Origin: an uncultured Saprospiraceae bacterium
Lineage (GTDB): Bacteria > Bacteroidota > Bacteroidia > Chitinophagales > Saprospiraceae
Direction: 5' to 3'
Length of the DNA: 64,000 nt
NCBI GenBank assembly: GCA_937951615.1
Contig: CALFBH010000077.1
Span: forward strand, 1-64,000
A program made the position numbers and the translations under genes. Shown here piece by piece: positions 43,850-53,209 of the stretch (within the stretch, counting starts at the first letter, position 1; each line of letters begins with the position of its first letter). The notes under the pieces were generated by a model. It was given only the letters and a program-made list of their open reading frames with translations. It made no database searches and was not told where the DNA came from.

Positions 43850-44680
43850 TTATTTATCTCCTTCCAATAATTTCGTAAAAGATAAAGATGCTAATTTATA
43901 ATCTCCATTCTCCTTTTTATATACCTCTGTTACCATAAATGGATTGGTGACTTCATTGCCTCCAACAACAGCTAACAATGTAATTTTATTCAATAGAATT
44001 GCCGTGTTTCCAATTACATTTACTGACACTTCGTGAATATCAGCTTTTTTATAATGAATCATTCCACCTTTAATAATATCTATTTCTCTTTCTTTCCCCC
44101 AACTTCCTCCCATGTGAACAAAAACTGAATTTTTATGAAATAATCCTTCAAGTTTTTCTACATTCTTATCCGACATCCATTTCCATTTTTGTTTGGAAAG
44201 TTCAATGATTCGTTTTTCAGGATTAGCTTTGGCTGCAATCTTATGGGTGTCCCGAACTTTGCTAAATGTCAAGTCTAATAATTTCCAATTATTTTCTTCT
44301 TTCTTATAAATTTCGGTAACTGTAAATTCATTTGATACATCATCTCCTCTGACATGTGCTATCAAAGTAATGCGATTCCAAAGGACGGCAGTATTATCAA
44401 AGATTTCCACAACGACATCATGAACATCAGCTTGTTTGTACCAAATACTTCCTGATTCGATAATTTCAAGTTCTCTATCTTTATTCCACGTTCCACTCAT
44501 GTGAACAAATTTTGATTTGTCGTGAAAAAGTGTAGCCAACTTATCTACATTTTTTTCTGACATCCATTGCCATTTCGCTTTTGAAAGTTCTTTAATTTCT
44601 TTTTCAATAGCCATTTCTTGGGCATAGGGAAATTGTATTCCAATGAGAATTAAAAATAAACTAATTGCAATTTTCTTCAT
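43850..44680 (-). CDS. Exported protein with two tandem DUF4440/SnoaL-like domains
   Basis: After a signal peptide (MKKIAISLFLILIGIQFPYA) the 276-aa protein holds two similar NTF2-like domains: residues 24-145 (EIKELSKAKWQWMSEKNVDK, KFVHMSGTWNKDRELEII) and 155-270 (RIIELSKQKWKWMSDKNVEK, VFVHMGGSWGKEREIDII). The duplicated domain pairs as a cone-shaped fold usual for small-ligand binding or simple enzymes. The duplication appears to have happened within the gene. Function unknown. Confidence 0.8.
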   Translation of the reverse strand: MKKIAISLFLILIGIQFPYAQEMAIEKEIKELSKAKWQWMSEKNVDKLATLFHDKSKFVHMSGTWNKDRELEIIESGSIWYKQADVHDVVVEIFDNTAVLWNRITLIAHVRGDDVSNEFTVTEIYKKEENNWKLLDLTFSKVRDTHKIAAKANPEKRIIELSKQKWKWMSDKNVEKLEGLFHKNSVFVHMGGSWGKEREIDIIKGGMIHYKKADIHEVSVNVIGNTAILLNKITLLAVVGGNEVTNPFMVTEVYKKENGDYKLASLSFTKLLEGDK

Positions 44681-45077
44681 TTTTTTTTCTTTAAAAAATC
44701 TATTTGCTAAATAAACAACATTTTTTGATTAACCTCTGCTATTTTTTTTGGTTGCCGACGCTTTGTGTGTGCCTCGAATGGACACCGTTATCCAAAGGTA
44801 ATAAATTTGGATATACTTTACTCTGTGGAGATGTAAGTTCTCCTTACGCTGTGGTAAATAAAGGGAAAACTAAAAATTCTGAGGATGTCCGGCTACCTAC
44901 GGTTTCGTACAACATCAGCTTCATGCTTGGTGCTGCGCACCGCATGAAGCCTTATTTATTCTTAAAAGAACACAATTTCCCAATTTCTTGTTCGTTTAAA
45001 CGTACAGGCTGCTTTAGCTGCCTATAATTAGAAGCGACGGCTAAGTCGTCGGTACGTTAGTACGCTAAAAAATCAAG
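44681..45077. other. Intergenic region with composite hairpin repeats
   Basis: It holds a strong hairpin at 44918-44950 (GCTTCATGC with GCATGAAGC, and GGTG/CACC inside) and a copy of the CGACGGCTAAGTCGTCG tag at 45035-45051. The 107-codon frame across it is built from these repeats, and I do not regard it as a gene. Confidence 0.6.
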
Positions 45078-45998
45078 ATGAAGTATAAAATTCTTTCTCT
45101 TTTTCTCCTTGTCTTATGTGTATTATGCACGATGTCCACGTCTGCAACGGCGAAAGGTATATCGCTGGAAGCTTACGAAGATTCTTTGAAAATTTTGGCA
45201 AAAACAGTGATGGAAGATACCATTGCCGAAGTCCGCATAGAGACGGCAAAACTATTCAAGGAAACGCTGGAAGATGCGCTGAAAAAGCCAGGGTCTTTTG
45301 CGTATCCTTTTGATTCGCTGAAAACGATTTCTATCCAGCAGCCGCCTGATAATAAATTTCGCATTTTTACCTGGCAGTTGTGTAAGGATTCTGACACCTT
45401 TGAATATTTTGGTTTTATACAAATGAATGATTCCAAAAAACCAAAGGTTTATGCACTGACGGACAAGTCGGAAAAAATTCGCAATCCCAATCAGGAAGTA
45501 CTGACGACTCGCAAATGGTATGGTGTATTGTATTATAATATTCGTCCATTTACCAAAAGGAAAAAAAATAAATATTACCTGGTTTTTGGCTTTAATGCCC
45601 ATTCTTATACGGAGCGGGTCAAGGTGCTTGATGTACTGTATTTTCAAAATGGCAGACCGAAATTTGGTGCGCCTGTGCTGATTACGCAGGAAGAAGGGCG
45701 TCCGCAGGAAACTGCTAAGCGGTTTATTATGAAGTATGCAGCTTCGAGTGCGGCTACGCTGAATTATAATGAAGAATTGGATATGGTGGTGTATGACCAC
45801 TTGATTATGTTTGGTAGTCCGCATCAGCAGGAAGGGATTACGATGATGCCGGATGGTAGTTATCATGGATTCAAGTATAAAAAGGGAAAGTGGTATGGTA
45901 TAGAGAAGGTGTTTACACAAACGCAGGAGAATGCGCCGGTTGTGCGGCCTACGCTTGGGCGAGGGCGGAAGACAAATCCTATTTTGGGTCCGGATTGA
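45078..45998 (+). CDS. Exported protein of unknown function
   Basis: The 306-aa protein begins with a signal peptide (MKYKILSLFLLVLCVLCTMS). The mature part has a helical N-terminus (LKILAKTVMEDTIAEVRIET) and then beta-rich segments (RIFTWQLCKDSDTFEYFGFI, KWYGVLYYNIRPF, KYYLVFGFNAHSYTERVKVL, FGAPVLI, MPDGSYHGFKYKKGKWYGIE). I know of no domain name. A strong bidirectional terminator follows 26 bp after the stop. Confidence 0.65.
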   Translation: MKYKILSLFLLVLCVLCTMSTSATAKGISLEAYEDSLKILAKTVMEDTIAEVRIETAKLFKETLEDALKKPGSFAYPFDSLKTISIQQPPDNKFRIFTWQLCKDSDTFEYFGFIQMNDSKKPKVYALTDKSEKIRNPNQEVLTTRKWYGVLYYNIRPFTKRKKNKYYLVFGFNAHSYTERVKVLDVLYFQNGRPKFGAPVLITQEEGRPQETAKRFIMKYAASSAATLNYNEELDMVVYDHLIMFGSPHQQEGITMMPDGSYHGFKYKKGKWYGIEKVFTQTQENAPVVRPTLGRGRKTNPILGPD

Positions 45999-46023
45999 GT
46001 TTGGAAAAGATTCTGATGGATAT

Positions 46024-46061
46024 AAAAATGCCTCGGCTGGAAAACCAGTCGAGGCATTTTT
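46024..46061. terminator. Bidirectional terminator between convergent genes
   Basis: The 17-bp stem (46024-46040 with 46045-46061, one G-T pair) has an AAAA loop and carries T-runs on both strands. It lies between the exported protein gene (plus) and the large trypsin-like protein gene (minus). Confidence 0.85.
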
Positions 46062-46088
46062 TATACGCAGTTTAGAACTGCTCTTTAA

Positions 46089-49000
46089 TTATCGAATCAG
46101 AGAGAATTTCTTCACCGCTTTTCCTTTATCTGTTTGTATGATTACAAAATAAGTTCCTGCTGCCTGTCCGCTGATATTCATAGGAACTCTTAGGTTCGTG
46201 CCTTCTCTGTAGAGCGCAGCGATGCCTTGTCCTAATGTATTGTATACAAATATGTCAGCTTTTTCAAACACTGTAAAATCTAATGCAATCGTAAATTCAC
46301 CTGTTGATGGATTTGGGTATAATTCAAAATTAGTGAGGTTTTCTAAATCATAAGTACCTGTATATTCCTCAACACTGACGCTGCCGTTTATGGTACAGCC
46401 ATTTGCATCTGTAATGGCTACGGTATAAGTACCTGGTGCTAGTCCTGTAGCGGTTTGTCCAGTTTGTCCGTCACTCCATTGGTAACTGTATGGTGGTGTA
46501 CCACCTGAAACATTGACGGATGCTGTTCCATCATTGCCACTAGACGGCATAGTATTATAAGTCAATGACATAGGTGAAGGTTCGGAAACCACAACTGTCA
46601 ATACGCCAATACATCCATTTGCATCTGTAACAATCACCGTGTAAGTATCTGCTGGCACATTACTGAGGTCTTCTGTTGTTGCACCATTGCTCCAACTATA
46701 ATTCAGTGGTTGTGTGCCATTACCGACATTGATATCCACTATACCGTCACTATTGCCATTACAACTGATACTCGTTTGAGAACCTGTATTCAAAGTAACC
46801 ACTGGTCCTGAATTTTGACTGGTCAGTGTGCCTCCCGATACTGTGCTACAGTTATTGGCATCAATTACGGTCACGGTATAAGAACCAGATGACAAGCCGC
46901 TAATCGCAGGTGCAGTATCGCCTGTATTCCAGTTATAAGTAAATGGAGGTGTACCACCTGAAGCAATCGCTGTTGCGCTACCGTTATTAGCACTACATGG
47001 GCTGTCCTGTGTTTGTACATTGACATTCAATGCAGCAGGTTCATTGACCACGATGGACTGAATATCTGTACACGTTCCCTGTGTAACTGTTACGGTGTAA
47101 TTTCCGCCAGTCAGACCATTGATGCTTGAAGCTGTTGAGCCAGTATTCCAGAGGTAATTAAATGAGCCAGCTGTAGTAACAGAAGCCGAGCCATTATTAT
47201 CTCCATTGCAAGTCAGGTCGGTAGCATCTAGTGCGACCGCCAATACACCTGAATCATTTATTGTGGCTGTAGCAATATCATCACAACCTAAAGCATCCAA
47301 GACGCTTACCGTATAAGTGCCAGGCGCCAATCCGGTAATCGTTTGCGTAGTTCCACCTGTATCCCATGAATAGGTATAAGGTGCTGCACCACCAGTTCCT
47401 GTAGCTGTAGCCGTACCACTTGCTGCTCCACAGGTTGCATCAGTTGTTGTGATCGTCCCTGCTACAGTACAAATACATCCATCAGCTACTTCAATTGTAA
47501 TTGGGTCAGCTACACAACCATTAGCATCAATACAATTTAAAATATAGACACCAGCATCAAGTCCACCAAATGAACCACCAGAGACAAAAGTAACTCCGCC
47601 ATCAATGCTACATTGGTAAGGTGGTGTACCGCCGAAAAAAGTGGCATCAAATGAACCATCACCACCTAGGCAGCTTGTTGGATTCACAATTGTGCTGCCT
47701 TGCATAATTGGCGCAGCCCCATCTACAACAACAGATTGAGCTAATGCACAACCATTGGCATCAGTCACTGTAATTGTGTATGTGCCCGCACATAAATTAT
47801 CCTGAAAAGCAGTCGTGTTGCCATTATCCCAAAGATAAGTATAAGGCATGGTGCCACCTATAACCACGGCTGCTGCCTGTCCATCACATACACCAGGACA
47901 AGATTCAGGTGCGCTATCCACAGTCACATCTGTAAGTCCAGGAATGTCGAGTATAGTCTGTTCTGCGGTTGCGCTACAACCTGCTATATCTGTTACGGTT
48001 ACAGCATAAGTTCCGGCACAAAGTCCAGTTGCTGTTTCTGTTGTCTGGCTGAATGCATTAGCATCCCATTGATACGTATAAGGAGCGATGCCATTACTTG
48101 GGATAGCCGTTGCCGAGCCACTACATAAAGTAATCAATTGGCAGAGAATATCTTCTCCTGTTGTGCTAGCGGTCAGTACACAATTGCCGCAGGCATCAGC
48201 TACTTCTACTTCTGTAATTGTTGTACAACCATTATCATCCGTTATGGTCACTATATATAAACCTGCAGTTAATCCTGTTGCAGTCATCGTTGTTTGGCTG
48301 CCTGTTGCTACATCCCATTCATAAGCCAAAGCTCCTGTTCCTCCACTTGCAGTAGCGGTTGCTGTACCATCATTGCCAGCACAGGTTTCCGGTGTAGCGG
48401 AAGTAGTAGCGACAATAGCTGTTGGTTCTCCTATCGTAGCAGAAGCAGTCGTCTGACAATTTCCTGTGGCATCTACTACAGTAACAGTATAAGTTCCGGG
48501 GCATAAACCTGTTGGATCTTCTACGGTTGAACCATCGCTCCAAGTATATACAAAAGGCGCGGTGCCACCTGTTACAGTAAGATCAATAGAGCCGTCACAC
48601 AGACCGTTACAACTTGCATCTGTTGCTGTAACTGCTGCACTCAATCCATTACAGCCACAATCATTATCTACGGTCACAATAGCATCTGTTGCGCAGCCAT
48701 TAGCATCTAGCACCAGAACCGTATAAGTTCCTGCGACCAAGCCAACTGCCGTCATACTTGTTTGATTTCCTGTATTGGCATCCCATTGATAAGCATAGGG
48801 TGGAATGCCTCCAGTTGCGGTGACTGTTGCTGTACCGTCTTGTCCTGCACAGGTCTCAGCGGTCGCTGATATACTTGTGACAATTGGAGAAGGTTCAGTA
48901 ATTGTTGCCGTGACAGCAGTTCCACAAGTCCCTGTTGCGTCAATTACAGAAACAGTATAAGTTCCTGCACATAGACCTGTTGGATCTTCTCCCGTCGAGC

Positions 49001-52000
49001 CATCACTCCAAGTATAGGTATAAGGCGGTGTACCACCTGTCACGACTAAGTCGATAGCACCGTCGCAAAGTCCATTGCAAGAGATATCTATTACACTCGC
49101 AGTAGCAGCTATTGTACAACCTGTACAAACTTCTACTTCTATCATGTCAAGTACAGCGATTGTATCCGAAATACAATCATTGGTCGCTATAAGAGCTACA
49201 CCAAATATCCCTTCTGTGTCATAGGTCACTGTTATATCTTCTGTGGTAGCGGATGAAGGCGTGCCACCTTGTATAACCCATTCGTAATCTGTCGCATCAG
49301 TCGATTGATTTGTGAACGTAACCATATCTCCTGTACATATCGTGGTCGGCTGATTGGGTGTAAATGCCGCAGTAGGTTCAGTTCCTAGAACTGGTACAAT
49401 CAAGTGGGTGAATGGAAAAGTCCAAACAGCTTCATAAGTAGCCCATGCACCTGTTGCGTCTTGGATATACCCTGTACCAGGTGAAGGTGCATCAGCAACA
49501 GGAGGGTTTTGTACAAAGTCTATTGTACTCGTCACAATTCCTATTGTATCTCCCGCTGTTGTCGGCACTTGCATTCCAATGAAAAATTCCTGATTAGCTG
49601 GTAAAGCTACGTAAGGATTAAATTCTACCCAGTATAATGGGCTGGTCATATTTGCAGTAGCATCATCCAAAAAGGTCTGAATGTCCTGCATCAACACAGG
49701 TGCTACGCCCAATACGCTACCTGGCGCACCAGCAACTGCATCCCATATCGTCACATCTACTGTGGACGTTGCAGGGTTGGCAATGTCTAATCCTTCAAAG
49801 TAGAAATAAGCGCCTTTTATTGTTGAATTTGCACCAGGATAAACATAATAATCTGCATAAGCCTGATCGCCTAATGTATTTGTACCAGAAAGCAGACCTG
49901 CATCTGGCGCAGGTACGCCAAACAGAGCCGCTGTGTATAAATCAAAGTCATAATTAGAAATACTATCACAACCCATCGCACAAGCATCTCCTACTGGTAC
50001 TTGCGCTGTGGCGGAACAGCCGTTTGCATCTGTTATAATGACGGTGTAAGTGCCTGCTGCCAGTCCGGTAGCGGTAGCCATCATCTGTCCATTGTCCCAC
50101 ATATAGCTATAGGGTGCAGAACCTCCTGCTCCTGCTGCCGTTGCTGTTCCATCTTGTCCTGCACAGGATTCTGGTGTAGAAGAAGTCGTCATCACTGTAA
50201 CTGTATTCGGTGTGCCAGCTACTGTAACATTTGCGACCTGCGTACATTGAGGATTGCCTGAATCCGTTACAGTAACAGTATAAGCTCCTGCCGATAAGCC
50301 TGTGGCAGTTGCTGTAGTTTGGCTTCCTGCTCCAATACTCCACTGATAATTATAAGGTGCTGTTCCCAGCGTAGCGGCAACCGTTGCTGTACCATCTTGT
50401 CCTGTACAGGATTCGTCTGTAGCGGAAGTACTGACTGTCAAATCGCAGCCTGAACATGAGTTAATAATCACTGCACTGGAAAAGCCAAGCGAATCTTCCA
50501 TACAGCCATTAATCGCAATCAAGCTAAAATCATAGGTGCCAGGTGTACTATACGTCACGACTGGATTTTGCATTGTCGAGGTATTTGGACTACCTCCAGG
50601 AAATTCCCACATATACATTTCTACATCAGTTCCTGTAGCAGCGAAGCTTACTTGATCTCCGTCGCAGGCTGTTGCAGTGGTGGGCGTTATCGCAACGCTT
50701 GGTGCAGTACCTAAAACAGGCAAAACCAGGTGAGCCATCCCAAGTCCCCAGCTGCTAGCATCATCATAAGCATACCAGTCGTTATCGCTCCATTGCTCCC
50801 AGGCTGTAGCTGGACTTTGCTCGCCGTCAGCATTCGTAATTAAAGCAATGGTATCTGCGCCTGTACCGGCAAATTCAATCCCTATGAAAAACATTTGTGA
50901 AGCTGGAATAGCTACTGGATTCGGAAATTCTATATAAGCGGTATTCGTTCCACCTGCAATTAAGTTCACAATATCTTGATATAAAACAGGGACAGTTTCG
51001 AGTGCTGCTCCTGGTGTTCCACTTGTGCCATCTCGCATAACGACATCAAAGGTAGAAGTTGCCGAACCAGCAAAAGCTGTTCCGAAGCCCATGTAGACAC
51101 CTTTTACATCAGAATGAATACCTCCTGTGTAATCGAAATAATCGGACTTCCCTATATCTCCATAGCCATTTTGTCCAGATATATATCCACCATTATTACT
51201 GCCGATTAGACTTGGCGTATCATTTATAATATCAAAATTTCCAATGGTATCACAAATTGCATTACATGAGTTGCCAATCGTAATGTTTGCTGTATATACA
51301 CAAATATCACTATCTGAAACAACTACAGAATAAGAACCTGGTGCAAGCCCAGTTGCTGTTTGTCCGGTCTGGTTACCAGCCGCAGCATCCCATTGATAAG
51401 TATAAGGAGCTGTTCCGCCTGTAGCACTGACGGTTGCTGTTCCATCCCCTAAAGCACAAGACTGATCGGTGCCAGTTGTTGTTGCGCTAAGGTCGCAGCC
51501 ATTACAAGGCGCGTAAGTTCCGCCTAGGGTCAAAGCTCCTGTATTATCAGGATCTAGCCAGGGTTTGAGTTGTTCAGTTGCTGGTGTTCCGTTTGATGTC
51601 CAGTGATAGGACATTTTTCCATACTGATCGGGGCTAGACTGTGCCGTACAAAAAGACGATCCACCCGTCAAAGTACCCACCAGTTGACCTGCTGAGTTGG
51701 CAATCATAGAACCAGAAGAACCGCCTTCTGTGACGCCCCAGCCATTTCCGTTTGCTGACCAGACGACCTGCCAGTGAGAGCCTGCTGCTGATCCCCACTG
51801 CGTACTTGTCAGGTTGGAAGAATAAGTGGAAATTTTCATAATATCGCCAGCCGGGTGATGCAGACAAGCGCCTGATCCGCTGGTTGTATTATTGGCGTCC
51901 CAGCCTAGGTAATATACACCATAAGAAGCTGGTGGCTGGCTACTCAATTCCAATAAAAGAAAATCGGAGCCAGAGTTTCCTCCACCATCATTACTATTCG

Positions 52001-52925
52001 ATATTGCGGTACATCCTGAGATAGACTGATTGGCTAAAGTACCTTCAGAGCCAGGATTGGTACAATCTGGAGCTTCATAATTAAAATAAAAAACCCATTG
52101 ATTCAGGTTAGAAGCAGAAGTCAGTACAGAGCCATCAACTCCACAATGAAGGGCTGTCAGAAAATAAGGCGTACAATCTTGTCTAACATTATTGACCAAT
52201 GAACCTGAACAAAAGCCGAAGCCCTGGTTCACCCGAACCAAAATACGTGCAACTGCATTTTTCTCATCCTGCCAGTCATCTCCTGCTGGTGAACAATTGA
52301 CATTGACCTCGCAGCCTTGCGAATCACCGAAGTCGCGCGTTTCCCGTAAGGAAGTTACTCCGCGATAGGCATAACCAATGTCTGAAATACTCAGTCTTGC
52401 AGCATCTGTTGTTCCCGCAGGTTCGTAGTATTCTATAATGAGTGTATTGTCCCGAATCTGATCGGTGGAAAATTCTGTTCCATTTTTCGGATTATTTTGG
52501 TGCGTGTATGCACCTAATATTTGTTCTTTATATTCATTGTATAAAAACAATTTTGCGCCAACAGGCATATAAAAATCATCGAAATAAGGATTAAGTGCTT
52601 TGGCTTCATTATTTGCCTCAATTTTAAGTCTCCAAAGTCGATCACCGTTTGGCAAAGTCTGCCAGAGACCACTATTGTCTGTATTATAATCTACAGGAAT
52701 TAAACGTCCGATTTTGTAGAATCCGCCATCAGCTTCATCTTCTTCACGGATTTGTTCCAGGTTGAGTGTTGGCAGCCATTCCGAGGGGATATTATTATTA
52801 AACCCTTTAGCTGTAAGGCTAAAGCTTGGCGGTGTTCCTCCTTCGCTGATTTGGGCATATAGCCCGATACTGCTTAGTAGAAACAATACAAGTAGGGGTA
52901 AAATCAAACGATTCATAGTTAGCAT
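46089..52925 (-). CDS. Secreted trypsin-like (lysyl endopeptidase-type) protease with SprB repeats and T9SS sorting
   Basis: The 2278-aa protein has a signal peptide and a serine peptidase domain with a complete triad: His260 (FLTALHCG), Asp321 (SGSDFLLLEL) and Ser404 (GGSSGS). Two PKD-like domains (from SVAITPTTATACDGDQVSF and from AAFTPNQPTTICTGDMVTF) are embedded in about 15 SprB-type repeats ending GLxxGTYTVxVTDxxGC. The C-terminal T9SS domain starts at LENLTNFELYPNPSTGEFTI. The last 540 or so residues align module by module with the M43 protease gene upstream. A -7-like TAATTTTG (minus, 52950-52943) lies just before the start; an in-frame ATG three codons in is equally possible. Confidence 0.88.
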   Translation of the reverse strand: MLTMNRLILPLLVLFLLSSIGLYAQISEGGTPPSFSLTAKGFNNNIPSEWLPTLNLEQIREEDEADGGFYKIGRLIPVDYNTDNSGLWQTLPNGDRLWRLKIEANNEAKALNPYFDDFYMPVGAKLFLYNEYKEQILGAYTHQNNPKNGTEFSTDQIRDNTLIIEYYEPAGTTDAARLSISDIGYAYRGVTSLRETRDFGDSQGCEVNVNCSPAGDDWQDEKNAVARILVRVNQGFGFCSGSLVNNVRQDCTPYFLTALHCGVDGSVLTSASNLNQWVFYFNYEAPDCTNPGSEGTLANQSISGCTAISNSNDGGGNSGSDFLLLELSSQPPASYGVYYLGWDANNTTSGSGACLHHPAGDIMKISTYSSNLTSTQWGSAAGSHWQVVWSANGNGWGVTEGGSSGSMIANSAGQLVGTLTGGSSFCTAQSSPDQYGKMSYHWTSNGTPATEQLKPWLDPDNTGALTLGGTYAPCNGCDLSATTTGTDQSCALGDGTATVSATGGTAPYTYQWDAAAGNQTGQTATGLAPGSYSVVVSDSDICVYTANITIGNSCNAICDTIGNFDIINDTPSLIGSNNGGYISGQNGYGDIGKSDYFDYTGGIHSDVKGVYMGFGTAFAGSATSTFDVVMRDGTSGTPGAALETVPVLYQDIVNLIAGGTNTAYIEFPNPVAIPASQMFFIGIEFAGTGADTIALITNADGEQSPATAWEQWSDNDWYAYDDASSWGLGMAHLVLPVLGTAPSVAITPTTATACDGDQVSFAATGTDVEMYMWEFPGGSPNTSTMQNPVVTYSTPGTYDFSLIAINGCMEDSLGFSSAVIINSCSGCDLTVSTSATDESCTGQDGTATVAATLGTAPYNYQWSIGAGSQTTATATGLSAGAYTVTVTDSGNPQCTQVANVTVAGTPNTVTVMTTSSTPESCAGQDGTATAAGAGGSAPYSYMWDNGQMMATATGLAAGTYTVIITDANGCSATAQVPVGDACAMGCDSISNYDFDLYTAALFGVPAPDAGLLSGTNTLGDQAYADYYVYPGANSTIKGAYFYFEGLDIANPATSTVDVTIWDAVAGAPGSVLGVAPVLMQDIQTFLDDATANMTSPLYWVEFNPYVALPANQEFFIGMQVPTTAGDTIGIVTSTIDFVQNPPVADAPSPGTGYIQDATGAWATYEAVWTFPFTHLIVPVLGTEPTAAFTPNQPTTICTGDMVTFTNQSTDATDYEWVIQGGTPSSATTEDITVTYDTEGIFGVALIATNDCISDTIAVLDMIEVEVCTGCTIAATASVIDISCNGLCDGAIDLVVTGGTPPYTYTWSDGSTGEDPTGLCAGTYTVSVIDATGTCGTAVTATITEPSPIVTSISATAETCAGQDGTATVTATGGIPPYAYQWDANTGNQTSMTAVGLVAGTYTVLVLDANGCATDAIVTVDNDCGCNGLSAAVTATDASCNGLCDGSIDLTVTGGTAPFVYTWSDGSTVEDPTGLCPGTYTVTVVDATGNCQTTASATIGEPTAIVATTSATPETCAGNDGTATATASGGTGALAYEWDVATGSQTTMTATGLTAGLYIVTITDDNGCTTITEVEVADACGNCVLTASTTGEDILCQLITLCSGSATAIPSNGIAPYTYQWDANAFSQTTETATGLCAGTYAVTVTDIAGCSATAEQTILDIPGLTDVTVDSAPESCPGVCDGQAAAVVIGGTMPYTYLWDNGNTTAFQDNLCAGTYTITVTDANGCALAQSVVVDGAAPIMQGSTIVNPTSCLGGDGSFDATFFGGTPPYQCSIDGGVTFVSGGSFGGLDAGVYILNCIDANGCVADPITIEVADGCICTVAGTITTTDATCGAASGTATATGTGGAAPYTYSWDTGGTTQTITGLAPGTYTVSVLDALGCDDIATATINDSGVLAVALDATDLTCNGDNNGSASVTTAGSFNYLWNTGSTASSINGLTGGNYTVTVTQGTCTDIQSIVVNEPAALNVNVQTQDSPCSANNGSATAIASGGTPPFTYNWNTGDTAPAISGLSSGSYTVTVIDANNCSTVSGGTLTSQNSGPVVTLNTGSQTSISCNGNSDGIVDINVGNGTQPLNYSWSNGATTEDLSNVPADTYTVIVTDANGCIGVLTVVVSEPSPMSLTYNTMPSSGNDGTASVNVSGGTPPYSYQWSDGQTGQTATGLAPGTYTVAITDANGCTINGSVSVEEYTGTYDLENLTNFELYPNPSTGEFTIALDFTVFEKADIFVYNTLGQGIAALYREGTNLRVPMNISGQAAGTYFVIIQTDKGKAVKKFSLIR

Positions 52926-53088
52926 TTTGTGTTTAGAGTAAGCAAAATTAAAGACTTGACTCTTGTGAATAAAACTTGTAAAGGGTGTGTTATGAATTGG
53001 GGTGCCAAATTAGGGATAATTTATTACTTATTATGCTCTTTCAAAAGCGTTTTTTTCTAATTTGACTTTAATTCATTATATATATATA

Positions 53089-53120
53089 AACGCCTCAATG
53101 CCATTAAGCATTGAGCCGTT
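53089..53120. terminator. Hairpin between the two protease genes
   Basis: AACGCCTCAATGC (53089-53101) pairs with GCATTGAGCCGTT (53108-53120), with one mismatch and a 6-nt loop. It follows the M43 gene on the minus strand and precedes the trypsin-like gene, so it likely separates their transcripts. Confidence 0.6.
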
Positions 53121-53209
53121 TTATAAATAAAAGAATATAAAATATTACAGAAGGTTTAGCAAACTCGCTTCTCACAAAGCCTTAACGAAAGTTTACAAAA
53201 CCATAGCAA

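Noticed and set aside
44704-45027. 107-codon plus-strand frame as a gene
   Set aside because: It runs across hairpin and phrase repeats, has no protein-like pattern past the first 20 residues, and has no homologue I can name.
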